Below, piece after piece: positions 11,401 through 20,339 of a stretch of DNA of 64,000 nt. The translations under genes were made by a program, and so were the position numbers. The notes below the pieces were generated by a model that worked only from the letters and a program-made list of their open reading frames with translations, was not told the origin of the DNA and ran no database searches. Origin of the DNA: Acanthaster planci (Eukaryota > Echinodermata > Asteroidea > Valvatida > Acanthasteridae); contig NW_019091409.1 in assembly GCF_001949145.1 (NCBI RefSeq), positions 728,955-792,954 of the forward strand, in the 5' to 3' direction. Position 1 is the stretch's first letter. Every line of letters starts with the position of its first letter.

Positions 11401-12367
11401 TTGCTTGGTTTTCAGTCCACTTACTGTGGTGTTAAGACTTTCTCTGCCTTTCATCCAATTGCCTCTCCTCCCGGTCATGAACTATTCACCTTCTGTTTCT
11501 AACAGTTAATCAGTGCGTGTTTACTCTGAACCCATCGGACGCGCTAACGGTCGTTTCTGAACAGCAAGCGGTGTACGTTCCCGGTGCGGTGGTCCAGTAT
11601 GCCTGTCCGGACGGATATCAACTGAACGGGTCCTCCTCCCAAATTTGTCTTTCGAATCTCACCTGGTCCGGTCAGCCGGCTAGTTGCACACCCATGAAGA
11701 CGCCCACTACCAACAATAAAAGTATATGCTTGTTTTTCTAATCACTTCTGAATACGTCGAGGCCGTTGTTCTTAAGGTTTAAACTGGATCATGCTTGAGT
11801 CGGTGAAGGATGAAGTTTAAAAAAAAAAGTCCAAGCAAAAAACAAAGTGCTCAAGGGATAAAAATTCAAAACACATCTTCCCGAGGTGGAATTTGCACCA
11901 CACAAAAAATGGAAGACTTAATCTGTGATCCATTTAAGTCCGACGGATCCAGGGTCCAAAATGAGATCTGTACTCTTTTTTGGGGGGGGACATGAAGACT
12001 TTGTTTTAAAAATCCCAAAACCTCATTTATGATACTCCCCAGAAGATGGAAGTTTGAAGGTCTGACCAAATATTCCACAGTGCTGGATTTGGAAGGGAAG
12101 AAAGTTTCACTATCATAGACAACTGTCATTATTTTGCAAGACAAACGAAACAGTGGTTCGGGGCAGGCAAAAACTTCCATAATTACACCGAAAATAGTGT
12201 ATACGTTGGACTTCACTCTCTTTAAAAGTCTTGAGACAACAATTATTTTTATTCTCTGTAGACAATAGTTCAAAAAATGCCACGCCTGTGGCAATCGTCG
12301 CCGGGGGTGTTGGGGGCGCTGGGCTGATTCTCGTCATAATTTGCGTCGTGGCGATCACACTCCGGAG
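2367..12367 (+). CDS. Type I membrane receptor: signal peptide-YWTD propeller-EGF-4 sushi-TM
   Basis: Spliced gene. Exons: 2367-2460, 2745-2984, 3689-3851, 4040-4161, 4742-4999, 5461-5574, 8490-8672, 9991-10176, 10971-11174, 11506-11721, 12262-12367, then at least one undetermined 3' exon. Every junction keeps the frame (exit phases 1,1,2,1,1,1,1,1,1,1,2), giving 628 codons plus two bases. The product has a cleaved signal peptide, one LDLR class B beta-propeller with five YWxD motifs, a six-Cys EGF module, four four-Cys sushi/CCP modules and one transmembrane helix followed by RR. In known receptors YWTD propellers bind protein ligands or act in endosomal ligand release, and sushi modules mediate protein binding; the ligand here is unknown. 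I recognise no named orthologue; it resembles LDLR/LRP and nidogen propellers in the N-terminal half only. Confidence 0.8.
2745..2984 (+). CDS. Gene 1 exon: YWTD propeller blades 1-2
   Basis: The acceptor is cttctacccttaaag| and the donor T|gtaagc (phase 1 to phase 1). It encodes [30 protein letters not shown] and the sequon-bearing [11 protein letters not shown], which together match the LDLR class B pattern (YWSD here). Two N-glycosylation sequons (NGT, NQT) are visible. The blade continues in the next exon with LPDGLALD. Confidence 0.85.
3689..3851 (+). CDS. Gene 1 exon: YWTD propeller blade 3
   Basis: The acceptor is gatatatag| and the donor GG|gtgagt (phase 1 to phase 2). It encodes [19 protein letters not shown] and [15 protein letters not shown], then [12 protein letters not shown], a full canonical YWTD repeat (LPxGLALD...IYWTD...I.RA.MDG..R..I). 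The next exon begins HIYWTDWG. Propeller-repeat identity is very secure. Confidence 0.9.
4040..4161 (+). CDS. Gene 1 exon: YWTD propeller blade 4
   Basis: The acceptor is ggcttccag| and the donor G|gtaatt (phase 2 to phase 1). It encodes [20 protein letters not shown] then [10 protein letters not shown], the conserved blade motif IYWTDWG..P.IERA.LDG followed by the LxWPNGLTID strand seen in LDLR and LRP propellers. Confidence 0.9.
4742..4999 (+). CDS. Gene 1 exon: YWTD propeller blades 5-6
   Basis: The acceptor is cacttttatcag| and the donor G|gtttgt (phase 1 to phase 1). It encodes [20 protein letters not shown] (YWCD in place of YWTD), [17 protein letters not shown] and finally the closing strand FQKAEGIHI. 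In LDLR-type propellers a YWCDA blade precedes the last YWTDW blade and the EGF cap; the order here is the same. The donor gtttgt is weaker than the other donors in the gene but is the one that keeps frame with the EGF exon. Confidence 0.88.
5461..5574 (+). CDS. Gene 1 exon: EGF-like module
   Basis: A symmetric phase 1-1 exon with acceptor catcttgaag| and donor G|gtaagc. It encodes [20 protein letters not shown] and [17 protein letters not shown]: six cysteines in EGF spacing (C-x4-C-x5-C-x8-C-x-C-x8-C). Its position directly after the propeller matches the EGF that packs under LDLR/LRP propellers. No calcium-binding N-terminal D-x-D/E signature is visible. Confidence 0.9.
5575..8489 (+). other. 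Gene 1 intron between EGF and sushi 1
   Basis: A 2.9-kb intron with no convincing exon. It contains one full copy of the dispersed repeat (about 5680-5905), a poly-A tract near 7030, and from about 7779 the first copy of the ~1.24-kb duplicated block. An 86-codon open frame at 7573-7833 lacks recognisable domains, is not bounded by phase-compatible splice sites and is treated as chance. Confidence 0.5.
5680..5905. repeat. Dispersed ~220-bp repeat (copy 2 of 5)
   Basis: It shares with copies near 1300-1440, 8060-8275, 9065-9260 and 9568-9782 an ordered series of blocks: a TGTAAT-rich start, ATCAAAA(C/T)GGCATAT, TATGGCTTTT, a TTTTGAGTG-like block, GAAGTCCGAAAAATTC, CCGCTTTA...TTTGCT(C/G)ACC and GGGGATGATTCAATAG, then a C-rich end. 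No coding potential is visible. It may be a MITE or SINE-like family; the termini were not resolved. Confidence 0.65.
7779..9022 (+). repeat. Segmental duplication copy A (contains sushi exon 1)
   Basis: From agcacataatcctcactcc onward this block matches 9288-10525 almost base for base, including intronic sequence, a dispersed-repeat copy, a TG microsatellite and the sushi exon. Visible differences are scattered substitutions and small indels (for example the TG run length). A ~265-bp spacer (9023-9287) with another dispersed-repeat copy separates the blocks. Confidence 0.9.
8490..8672 (+). CDS. Gene 1 exon: sushi/CCP module 1
   Basis: A phase 1-1 exon with acceptor ctcgataccag| and donor G|gtaccc. 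It encodes [37 protein letters not shown] and [15 protein letters not shown]: four Cys plus the invariant Trp of a CCP module. Compared with its duplicate at 9991 it lacks one codon (NLLRVSD versus NLLRMVSD), an in-frame difference. The frame is intact, so both copies can be used. Confidence 0.88.
9288..10525 (+). repeat. Segmental duplication copy B (contains sushi exon 2)
   Basis: Direct repeat of 7779-9022, offset about 1.5 kb. Similarity is as high in the introns as in the exon, implying a recent event or gene conversion. Similarity stops after the word ctgctatcggacag, where copy A reads ctgctgttggacag followed by unrelated sequence. Confidence 0.9.
9991..10176 (+). CDS. Gene 1 exon: sushi/CCP module 2
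   Basis: A phase 1-1 exon with acceptor ttgataccag| and donor G|gtaccc. It encodes [38 protein letters not shown] and [15 protein letters not shown]. The protein differs from module 1 by one inserted Met; a handful of silent changes separate the exons. This is a recently duplicated module still in frame. Confidence 0.88.
10177..10970 (+). other. Gene 1 intron between sushi 2 and sushi 3
   Basis: The first ~350 bases belong to duplication copy B; the remainder is single-copy sequence within the window. No exon was found. It ends in the acceptor ttttgactttcag. Confidence 0.6.
10971..11174 (+). CDS. Gene 1 exon: sushi/CCP module 3
   Basis: It encodes [36 protein letters not shown] and [15 protein letters not shown], followed by RDRDYTD. 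It is clearly paralogous to modules 1 and 2 but more diverged. Frame continuity into module 4 requires exon end at 11174 and the non-canonical donor G|gcgagt (a GC-AG intron). The nearby GT at 11179 would leave phase 2 and create an immediate TAA in the next exon. Confidence 0.82.
11506..11721 (+). CDS. Gene 1 exon: sushi/CCP module 4 plus linker
   Basis: The acceptor is tgtttctaacag| and the donor A|gtatat. It encodes [39 protein letters not shown] and [15 protein letters not shown], then a Thr/Pro/Asn-rich juxtamembrane linker [10 protein letters not shown]. Sequons NGS and NLT are present. This is the most diverged sushi module and the closest to the membrane. Confidence 0.86.
12262..12367 (+). 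CDS. Gene 1 exon: transmembrane segment
   Basis: The acceptor is attctctgtag| and the donor CGG AG|gtaagt. It encodes NNSSKNAT (two sequons) and a ~23-residue hydrophobic helix [20 protein letters not shown] continuing VVAITL, ended by the stop-transfer residues RR. The Gly-rich GGVGGAG stretch is of the kind that can pack helices tightly. Exit phase 2 means a cytoplasmic exon must follow. Confidence 0.82.
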
Positions 12368-13427
12368 GTAAGTTTAACCATAACGCTCCATCCACATGTT
12401 ACAGGCCACCCATGCAAAACGAATGGACCAAAACGTATGATCAACCTTGAGAACGGTGTTACAGCTAGGAAGAGATCTGTTGGCCGGTTATGGTTTCAGG
12501 ATATTGAATTTGACGTGAACCAAAGGTGTAACTACGAGTAGTGCTTTTAACGACGACTGCTGAATTTGCTTGGATAACGGTTTTGTGCCCTGAAATGCTT
12601 TCATTTGTGGGCATTTTGTTTCGGCTGATCTTTAACATTTCTAACCGCCCCTCCCCAGTACTGACAGATGATGTCAAGAAATGGACACGTAGTGCTTCAC
12701 TTTATAACATAATATTGCCACAAGATTTTTGACGCTAATTTCAGGCTTAGTACCCTCCGCTTTTTTACAAAGGTACTTGTCAATAATCTAAGGTGTGAAA
12801 AACCCAAATTTTTACCAAAGACTAGATTTTTGTACTTCACAAAATGGAACACATATCATTTTCCCCGTAAAAGATCACTGCACATTGACAACTTGGGCTC
12901 TTCAAAACATTTTTATGGCGAAAAAAGTTTACTTTTCGCTCGGACTGAAACCATTTAAGTGCATTTTAATGTAGTCGTAGTTTGTAAACAACATCAGTGT
13001 GTTTTCCATTTTTTATCTCGCTTCTAATTTTCATTCTGCCATTTCCAAGAGTGTTTTGGTGTCTCTTCGAGTTTTATGATAATAATGTATTTACATATTC
13101 ATGAGCAAATGTGTCATGTCAATTAATAAAAAGTGTGTGACAAAAGATATTCCCCACTTAATTAAAATATAACGCGGCATGCTCTGTTGTCCCCAAGTGT
13201 AGTCGCAATGAAATTTTCTTAGACACAATTTTTGTGCAAATGTGTACTCTTCTTTAAAGTTTGAAAACTTTTTTACATGCCTATTTGGTCAAATGCATTG
13301 AAAAGGGCAATTTCAAATGCTTTCAAATTATCCTTACTTTCCTTGATAACTGAGGGCGCTGTTGCTGTGATGTCATCCGTGAATCCAGAATTTAGTTAGT
13401 GAAAATATTTCTGGGAAAGAAGATGGT
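12368..13427 (+). other. Non-coding downstream of the TM exon
   Basis: No phase-compatible exon is obvious. The AT-rich sequence contains catattcatgagca (13094-13107) and ctgtgatgtcatcc (13365-13378). Both words reappear inverted just beyond the adjoining microsatellite, at 13787-13817. Confidence 0.4.
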
Positions 13428-13666
13428 GCTTGCTTGCTTGCTTGCATACTTGCATGCTTGCTTGCTTGCTTGCTTGCATGCTTGCTTGGTTGCTTGGTTG
13501 GTTGGTTGCTTGCTTGGTTGCTTGCTTGCTTGGTTGCTTGCTTGGTTGCTTGCTTGGTTGCTTGCTTGGTTGCTTGGTTGCTTGCTTGCATGCTTGCATG
13601 CTTGCATGCTTGCATGCTTGCATGCTTGCATGCTTGCATGCTTGCATGCTTGCATGCTTGCTTGTA
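13428..13666. repeat. TTGC/TTGG/ATGCTTGC microsatellite
   Basis: About 239 bp of tetranucleotide repeat. The 5' half mixes TTGC and TTGG, and the 3' half is a regular 8-mer ATGCTTGC array rich in the palindrome GCATGC. Stop-free reading in all frames on both strands follows from the repeat and does not indicate a protein. Confidence 0.95.
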
Positions 13667-14372
13667 TGCTGTGCACATAGTCAACAATGAATCAGCGAAG
13701 AAGAGACAATTTACTCCACCAAAATCTACAACATGCAGAACTTTTTTTGTGCAAAAAAAAAATGAAGCACTTAGGCTTTCTTCTTGGGATGACATCACAG
13801 GTGTGCTCATGAATATGGAAGTATTTATCATCGTAAAAGAAAAGGCAGTAAAATACCCTTTGAAATAGTGAAACAAAATTTTAAACGAAGTAACTGAGAC
13901 ACAAAGATGCATTTTGAAGATTTGTATGAAAACAAATCGATTCCAGCTACTTTTCAAATTCTAAAGTGTTTAGTGCTAGTTCTACGTACGATCCAGTCCA
14001 AAAATCGAAAACTCAGAGCTAGAGTGGTGCCAACCGCTCATTTCTCCTGTGACTTCTTTTCCACCAAGGAGACAGAGACGGCGTTTGGGAGTACAGGTGC
14101 AATGTTCAAACACGGCGGATTACACATGCGAAGACATCTTCCCAGATGAGTATAGAACATACACAAGTGCAACCTATGAAAAGCGAATTGAACCGTTGTA
14201 CCAGGAATCCCTGTTCTGAAGTATGCATAGTGAGTTACCGTGAGCAACTAGAATGAAAGAGCGCCTTCAAGAAGCAATGAATGTACTTACCGGTGATCCT
14301 TCGTGAAGTTCATGATCAGCGCGTTCGATTACTTCACTGGCGCTGACCTTTGCAGTTGGTGTCTTCAGTTTG

Positions 14373-14438
14373 AAACCACGGACGTCATGTTAAAAAAGCA
14401 TTAAATTTTTTAATGGGCCTATATGACGTCCGTGGTTT
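14373..14438. repeat. Hairpin with perfect 16-bp arms
   Basis: aaaccacggacgtcat at 14373-14388 is the exact reverse complement of atgacgtccgtggttt at 14423-14438; the 34-base loop is AT-rich. It may be a short MITE or its solo ends. The arms contain the CRE-like core gacgtca. Confidence 0.85.
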
Positions 14439-14844
14439 AGCAGGCATGAACACGTGTACAATAGAGCCTGAAAATAAAGGTCATGCAGCGAGCTGTCCTA
14501 TCAAGTTCGATCATTTTTGGAAGAAGGATTCCTAACTAAAACCACCCCATGACACTCATGTAGGAGTTTTACCTTTGTTTTCCTCAAGCAATATTCAGGA
14601 AAAGTCACTTGGAGATGGGTAGAAAACGAATGTTATTAACGACCTTTCATTATCGGCGGTATCGTGTCTATGTCTCCTGTATAGTTCATGCACATTTGTT
14701 TTCAATCCCTGTGCTTATGTGGAAACGAGATTGTACAACGTTGCAAAGATTTACCTACCTACAGTCAATGGGTTCCTGATCATGGACGTAATTAAAACCC
14801 TGGACTTGCACGCCTTTGTATGAACTTGAAGAAGAAGCCAACCA

Positions 14845-15441
14845 GCGGCCATTTTACCGAGTCGAATACAAAGGCGTGGATTGGCTCCCCTTTATTGACG
14901 TCAGGAAGAACAAAGGCGGGCATTGCCAGGAAAGCTCTGTGGGTGCACCACCTGAAATATATTCCCATAGACAGCATTGATACATCCCCATACTTCACAA
15001 ATATTTTAAAAATACTCACAACTCTCACAGGTGTTCAGGCTACACAGAAAAATGATGTTCCACATGTCCTCTTTCATTTTCCTTTCAATTTTCGGGGGGC
15101 TGACCAATGAATGTTTGAGAAATTTTCACCAGAAGCAGACCACCCTTCAAATGCAGAAAATGTCCCTTTACCGAAAAGTAGCCATTTTGAAAAACCATCC
15201 CTCTGGAAAATGGCTCAAATAGTGCCAGTTTCGGACCCGATTGCATCCAAATTGCTCAGAATTGGAAGCCCTGAATCCGGCCCGAAGGTTCAGTCTCATA
15301 TTTCTTCTATTCCCCAGTTCCATGGCTCTCAGGACCCTCAAATATAGAATATTTTGATTGTATTATTAATGAGCTCGGCGGACATATTTCTGGCCTAAAT
15401 ACGAGGGTGCACCCTTGTATTCGGCTCGGTAAAATGGCCGC
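14845..15441. mobile_element. MITE-like element with ~29-bp terminal inverted repeats
   Basis: The left arm 14845-14874 (gcggccattttaccgag...) and right arm 15413-15441 are reverse complements apart from one substitution and one extra base. A second perfect 13-bp inverted pair (14809-14821 and 14866-14878, cacgcctttgtat) overlaps the left end. The ~540-bp interior has no transposase frame. A target-site duplication was not identified. Confidence 0.6.
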
Positions 15442-16096
15442 GAGTGAATTCAATGAGCCCTATAAGCTGATTAAGGGCATTGCGAGTACAGATTTTATTA
15501 TACACGTCCATGTTCCAGATTCCGTTGAGTTGACATCACGCACGCGCACTGAGCTCTTGTTAGCAAAATTTAGATAAAATATTAGAATCTGTCGTAAAAG
15601 TAGATTATTACTTTAGTGTATTATCTTATAAATCAAAAAGGTCTGTAAAATATTTTGATCTTTTTTTTTTGTTTTGGCTTTTACCGACGGATTACCGTCG
15701 GTGGCCCTGGTGTACCGTGGTGGCGCTGTGCAAGGGACTGGTTGCGGTTTTTCTCGCGCTCGTGGCGAGTGATTTTTAATCTATTTTTTTCTGTTTAGTT
15801 TTAGCCATCCTTACTCCTTTTTAGCGTCGGATGTATTTGAATTAATTCAAGTACTTGTTGGATCGCGTATTCTACTTTTTAACCCGTTTTTTGCTGAATT
15901 TGAAAAAGACTTTGTTTTTAACTTTGAGTGTGTACATCTTGGATTTTTACTCAGTGGTCTACGTGTAAATTTCCAGTAGGCCTACTGCGTCATCCGTGTT
16001 CTCTACTGTTTTTATTGTGTGAGTGGTATTCAAAATGTCATCGATAAGGACATATTGGACTATGCTACTTCTGACTGTGATTTCTGTTCTCGTCAG
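15442..16096 (+). other. Unassigned region before candidate tail exon
   Basis: The AT-rich sequence is followed by a GC-richer stretch (about 15680-15760) with a small perfect hairpin ccgacgg-atta-ccgtcgg (15684-15701). A 51-codon frame from ATG 16035 to 16190 starts with a hydrophobic stretch and overlaps the candidate gene 1 tail exon. It could instead be a separate small ORF or a retrotransposon 5' region. Confidence 0.25.
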
Positions 16097-16190
16097 AATG
16101 TCTGACTCGGGACCCAGAAGTGTTACAACCTACCAATCCGTTTGTGAGAGGGCATTGGACAGCACCACTGAACCACAACGCTGCTTCTAA
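16097..16190 (+). CDS. Candidate last coding exon of gene 1 (cytoplasmic tail)
   Basis: The acceptor gatttctgttctcgtcag| has a reasonable pyrimidine tract. One base completes the AG-phase codon left by the TM exon to give Arg, then MSDSGPRSVTTYQSVCERAL and DSTTEPQRCF are read before TAA at 16188-16190. This would give a 659-residue receptor with a ~31-residue tail containing one Tyr. The intron would be 3.7 kb. Support is phase and splice site only, and other exons could exist. Confidence 0.28.
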
Positions 16191-19100
16191 ACACATCAAT
16201 CAAATCGGCAAACAAAAATCTTCACTCATTGTACCCCTGGACGATTCCAGGGAATTGTCTACCAGACCACGTCAGATGTTCTGCGACTCTTGGCGCTTTC
16301 AAGACCGAGATTGACAGAATTGATCTTGCTGTTCTGTCCCAACAAGTTCATTTTACAAATTAATTCTTTTAGTTGCAACCAGATCCCTTGCGGCGTCATC
16401 TGTATGGGACAGCCAGAATTTTGGCGATTGTACAGTGGCCAGCAGAAGCAGAAAATTTCAAACCGTTTTTGTTTGTCTGAGAACGAGACTGCAGAATTGC
16501 GCTGTTCTTCATGTATTATTTTAGATTTCTGGAAATGATGGGTCAATTTTTGGCAGGAAATTTCTCTATTTTGTCAGGTAATTGTTCAATTTCTGTAAAT
16601 TCATATACTAGCAAATATTTTTCAAAGCCCTTTTTTTCTGAGCTTGATTTTTAAAGAAGTAACTGAACGGAAAAATATAAATTCTAAAATTTTGGCACGT
16701 TATTTTGCCTATCCAAGGGTTCTGGAAGCACACCATCGGGGTCAACTTTCAGACTCTATATGTGGCAATTAACGAACAATTTCCGCTTACTTGAGGTGTC
16801 CCACCTGGGTCAAGAGGTTATGCAGAGATTAAAATTGGAACACGAACACCTTTCTGGCTTTGATCTTACAGACCTTACTTGAGCAATTTGCCTGCACATT
16901 CAATTTTCTTTTTCAGAATTACTACTTGGCATCCACTTCCACTTCGGCGCCACGCATCACACCGTGGTTTGAGTGAGCTGCCACATTTCGTGTTGTGTTG
17001 AGTTAGCGTAATTTGTTTTTTTTTCCTAGGGAGGTTAGGAATAATTATAATACAACTGGCGTATCTTAACCGTTGTGCATGCGTCCGTCGTCTAGTCGCA
17101 GACGTGTGTTTTCGACGCTCGTGTGAAGAGGCTTTAGGAAGGTTGGGGGGCAGTTATCATAAACGGGGTACACAAACTTTGGGCCCACCACAGATGTCGG
17201 AAAACATCATTTTCATGCCGTTCAAAATGCATCTCAAGTTGGGGTACCACATTTTCGTTGATCATTTGTATCACATTATTGCTGAACTTAAAAGCGACAG
17301 AAGGCAATCCTCCCTAATCAAAGATACCTGAGCCGGCTTTTGTTGTCACTTTCAATCAGGACAAGCATGAGAGAGGACAACCTCATTCACTGGTTTATCT
17401 AAAGTGTTACCACTGAGTCTTGATGCCCCATTTTGCCAACTTAAAGTATCCCAAATCTGAACATAGGCTTAGGCCCTATCTGTAGACGAAAAGATTACAA
17501 CACCTGTTCTATCTTGAACAATAAAAGCTTGATCGATTTCCTGCTGTAACAAGCCTGAATTTTTGTGCACAAAACACACTGTGGGGCGCGGACTGACAAA
17601 CGCTCTTTAAATTAATTTAAAAATCTGGCTCAAGTCACATGCTTAAGCTACAAACAGGGCTTAACAGTGCACCCACTATGTTTGGGACTATGTCTCAATG
17701 GGGAATTTTGGGAGGTTCAAAAACGTTGACTGAAAAACTTCAGATTGATTTCACACAAACGAAAACAGTCCGATAAATGTATGTTCCCACTCCCCAGGGT
17801 CTACGTAATACGCCTACTATTTCGTTTCAACTGCTTTCATCGGAAGAGACTAAATAAGTGTAGTCCCCAAGTTGTCAAATTAAATTACCTGTTACAAGTA
17901 CTAAACTGACACAGGAGACAGTCCCTCAGTTTGAACCGGACTAGATTGTACATCGTTGTGGTCATGAGTCAGTGGGGGTACCGGGGGGGGGCACGCGCCC
18001 CAGCAGATGCCCGTGCCCCCCCTCCATTTGAAATATGTGAATAATCTCTGTTGAAATACAGCTGCAGCTTAATTTCCAATGGTGTCCCCTTGAAAAAATG
18101 TGTACACCCTCTGGTGCCCCCTGAACATTTAACCCTAGTTACACCACGGCGATGAGTTCTGGAATCGAAATATGTAACGTTTAATGTGTTATATAGAAGT
18201 ACGTTGCATTTAGGTTGGTCTCAGCCGATGCGACAGATAATCTAAACATTGACAAACTACCTGACTTGTTTTATCTTGATTTTTTTTATTTGAAAGTAAG
18301 TAAACTAATACGTAACAGTCCGAGAGCATGAGAATGTTGAAACCTACACGGCACACTACTCTCGACACTATTTATACCCAGGGACATTTTAGTCCATGAT
18401 TCCAATTTCAATTAGTTGTAGATCACAAATAAGAACGATTGACATCAACGTTGACGTATGCTGACATAGTTTTCCATGCATTTAACATGAACATTTTAAT
18501 GTACTTTGAAACCATTTGTTAATGACCATAATCTCATGATCTGAGTGTTATATCTTGTAACATTCTTATTACAGCAGCGGGGGACAGGTCTATCATTTCA
18601 CTCAATGAAATAAAAGCTTATATTGCATTTAAAATTAAGTACATTTCTGGAATTGACTGCCATTGCGGCTTTGTATGATTTCTTTGTCCACGTTTCATTT
18701 GCCTTTGTTAATTTAATCTTGAGGGGTAATGGTGGCTTTATAAGACGCTCCCTTGAAGCTACTATGACCGTTTAAAATAAAGCATGATTTAAAATATGAT
18801 GAAATGACTTACAATCCTTCGTAAGGTTATTTGTTTGGCGTAGTTAAATACGCTTGAGGCCATGTCGCTTGTATTTTGTGGAGGGTTTTGCTATGTGTCA
18901 CCTGTCATCAAACAAACCAGATTTCAACAACATGAGCATTTTTGTCAATTTACATGGTTCGTAGTGGTTTGCAGGTGCGGACCGTACAAAGCAATTTTCA
19001 AATGAGATTGTTTTCTTTTCATTTTCTTTGTTTAGGCAAATTTATATGTGGGCGAAATGAAACCTACTAAAATTGGATACCCGGTATCTCAAAGCAGTGT

Positions 19101-20300
19101 TGTTAATTAAATTAATGCTGTAACACCAGATTAAAATATCAAGATTTGGACTACAATCTGATGAATCTCAAAAGGCGTGACTTCACCATTAGAATTCCGT
19201 TATATTCACTCCATTTGTCATGTTACATCACCCATGGAGCTTTATTATGCCTGGGCCAATCTCATCGACCCTTCCGCTGCAAGGATGATCTGCCCCGGCC
19301 CCAATTGTGGTTGAGCACAATTATTTTTTTATTGATGCATTAACCGACCTGCACAAACCCCTTTGTTAACCCTTGGCAGACCCAATCCTTCGATTACCAA
19401 TAACAGGCTTACAAGCCGCAACACAAGGATTGCATCTGCCAACAAAAGCAGCCCTTGGTGATCCGCTTACGGCGAATGTTAACTGTGCTATACTTAATCC
19501 TTTTAGATTCTGGAGTAGTCCTTTTGTAATTCGCTGGGGCTGGTTAATTCAACACCTCACACAGGGTAATAACCCTGTTCAAGAAATTTGTTTGTCCCTT
19601 TTAACTGATCTTTTTCTGTCTACGCGGTGAAGGGAAACCACCAGGATTTGTAACCCAAACCTTATTCCAGTTAACTGGGAATGTTTAACCCCTTTGTTCA
19701 ACATTCTGTATGATTTTTTGTATGAAACTTTTCTTCAATTTGATATTTGCAACTAATTGGTACTAACATGAATGTGATATATACCAAGTGGCGTGTGTGC
19801 GTGGGGGGGATGCCCCTAGCAGAGGTCTGTTTCCCAGGCGCCCCAACCCCCTAATTCAAATGTTGACACAAGACCTAGTTGATCGACTTTCGATGCACCT
19901 CCTGAAAAAAATTAGGACATTCACCTAGAGGACGTTGCAAATAGCTGTTTGCCCAAATTGTCTTACTTACTCCTTCAGCTGACGGAATCGCTGCTAAGAA
20001 TGAGAAGCGAGGTTGCACTTACCAAGATTTTTAACCGTAGGTTGAGGTAAGCTGTCCGCTCCGAGCGTGAACAACAAAGGGCCTGCTTTAGTGATAAAGA
20101 TCATAATAAAATTATTAGACTGAACTAGAGGTGACGCGGGTGACGCAAAATTGCACCATTACGCACAAACAACTCGGAACCTCAGAAGCCTACGCGATTA
20201 GGTGATCTCGTAAGTGTGTGCGCGTATGGAACATCATGTCTTACTGTTCTTGCGCAACCTTAGCGCAGCGTACAAGAATAGGCCTGACACCTCTAGCTTT
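16191..20300. other. Intergenic/3' region without recognisable genes
   Basis: No exon could be supported. The region contains an AATAAA motif near 17520, a C/G-rich low-complexity repeat patch near 17965-18130 and a possibly related patch near 19790-19930. An 85-codon frame at 19373-19630 has no recognisable domain, no ATG start and no splice context. Confidence 0.4.
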
Positions 20301-20339
20301 ACCAAAGATTGTATAGCGCGGCGCTATACAATCTTTGGT
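20301..20339. repeat. Perfect 39-bp palindrome
   Basis: accaaagattgtatagcgc is followed by one central G and its exact 19-base reverse complement. This is a near-zero-loop palindrome able to form a cruciform or a long RNA hairpin. Confidence 0.97.

Noticed and set aside
13373-13957. Long KQASNQASMQAC-type or LLACLHACML-type proteins on either strand
   Set aside because: Pure translations of the TTGC/ATGC microsatellite, open in all frames.
14277-14336. Minus-strand mini-exon with donor ccg|gtaagt and open frame SASEVIERADHELHEGSP
   Set aside because: Good donor but poor acceptor, only ~57 bases, and no neighbouring minus-strand exons found.
19373-19630. 85-codon plus-strand frame reading LPITGLQAATQGLHL
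   Set aside because: Starts at TTG, no recognised domain, no splice context.
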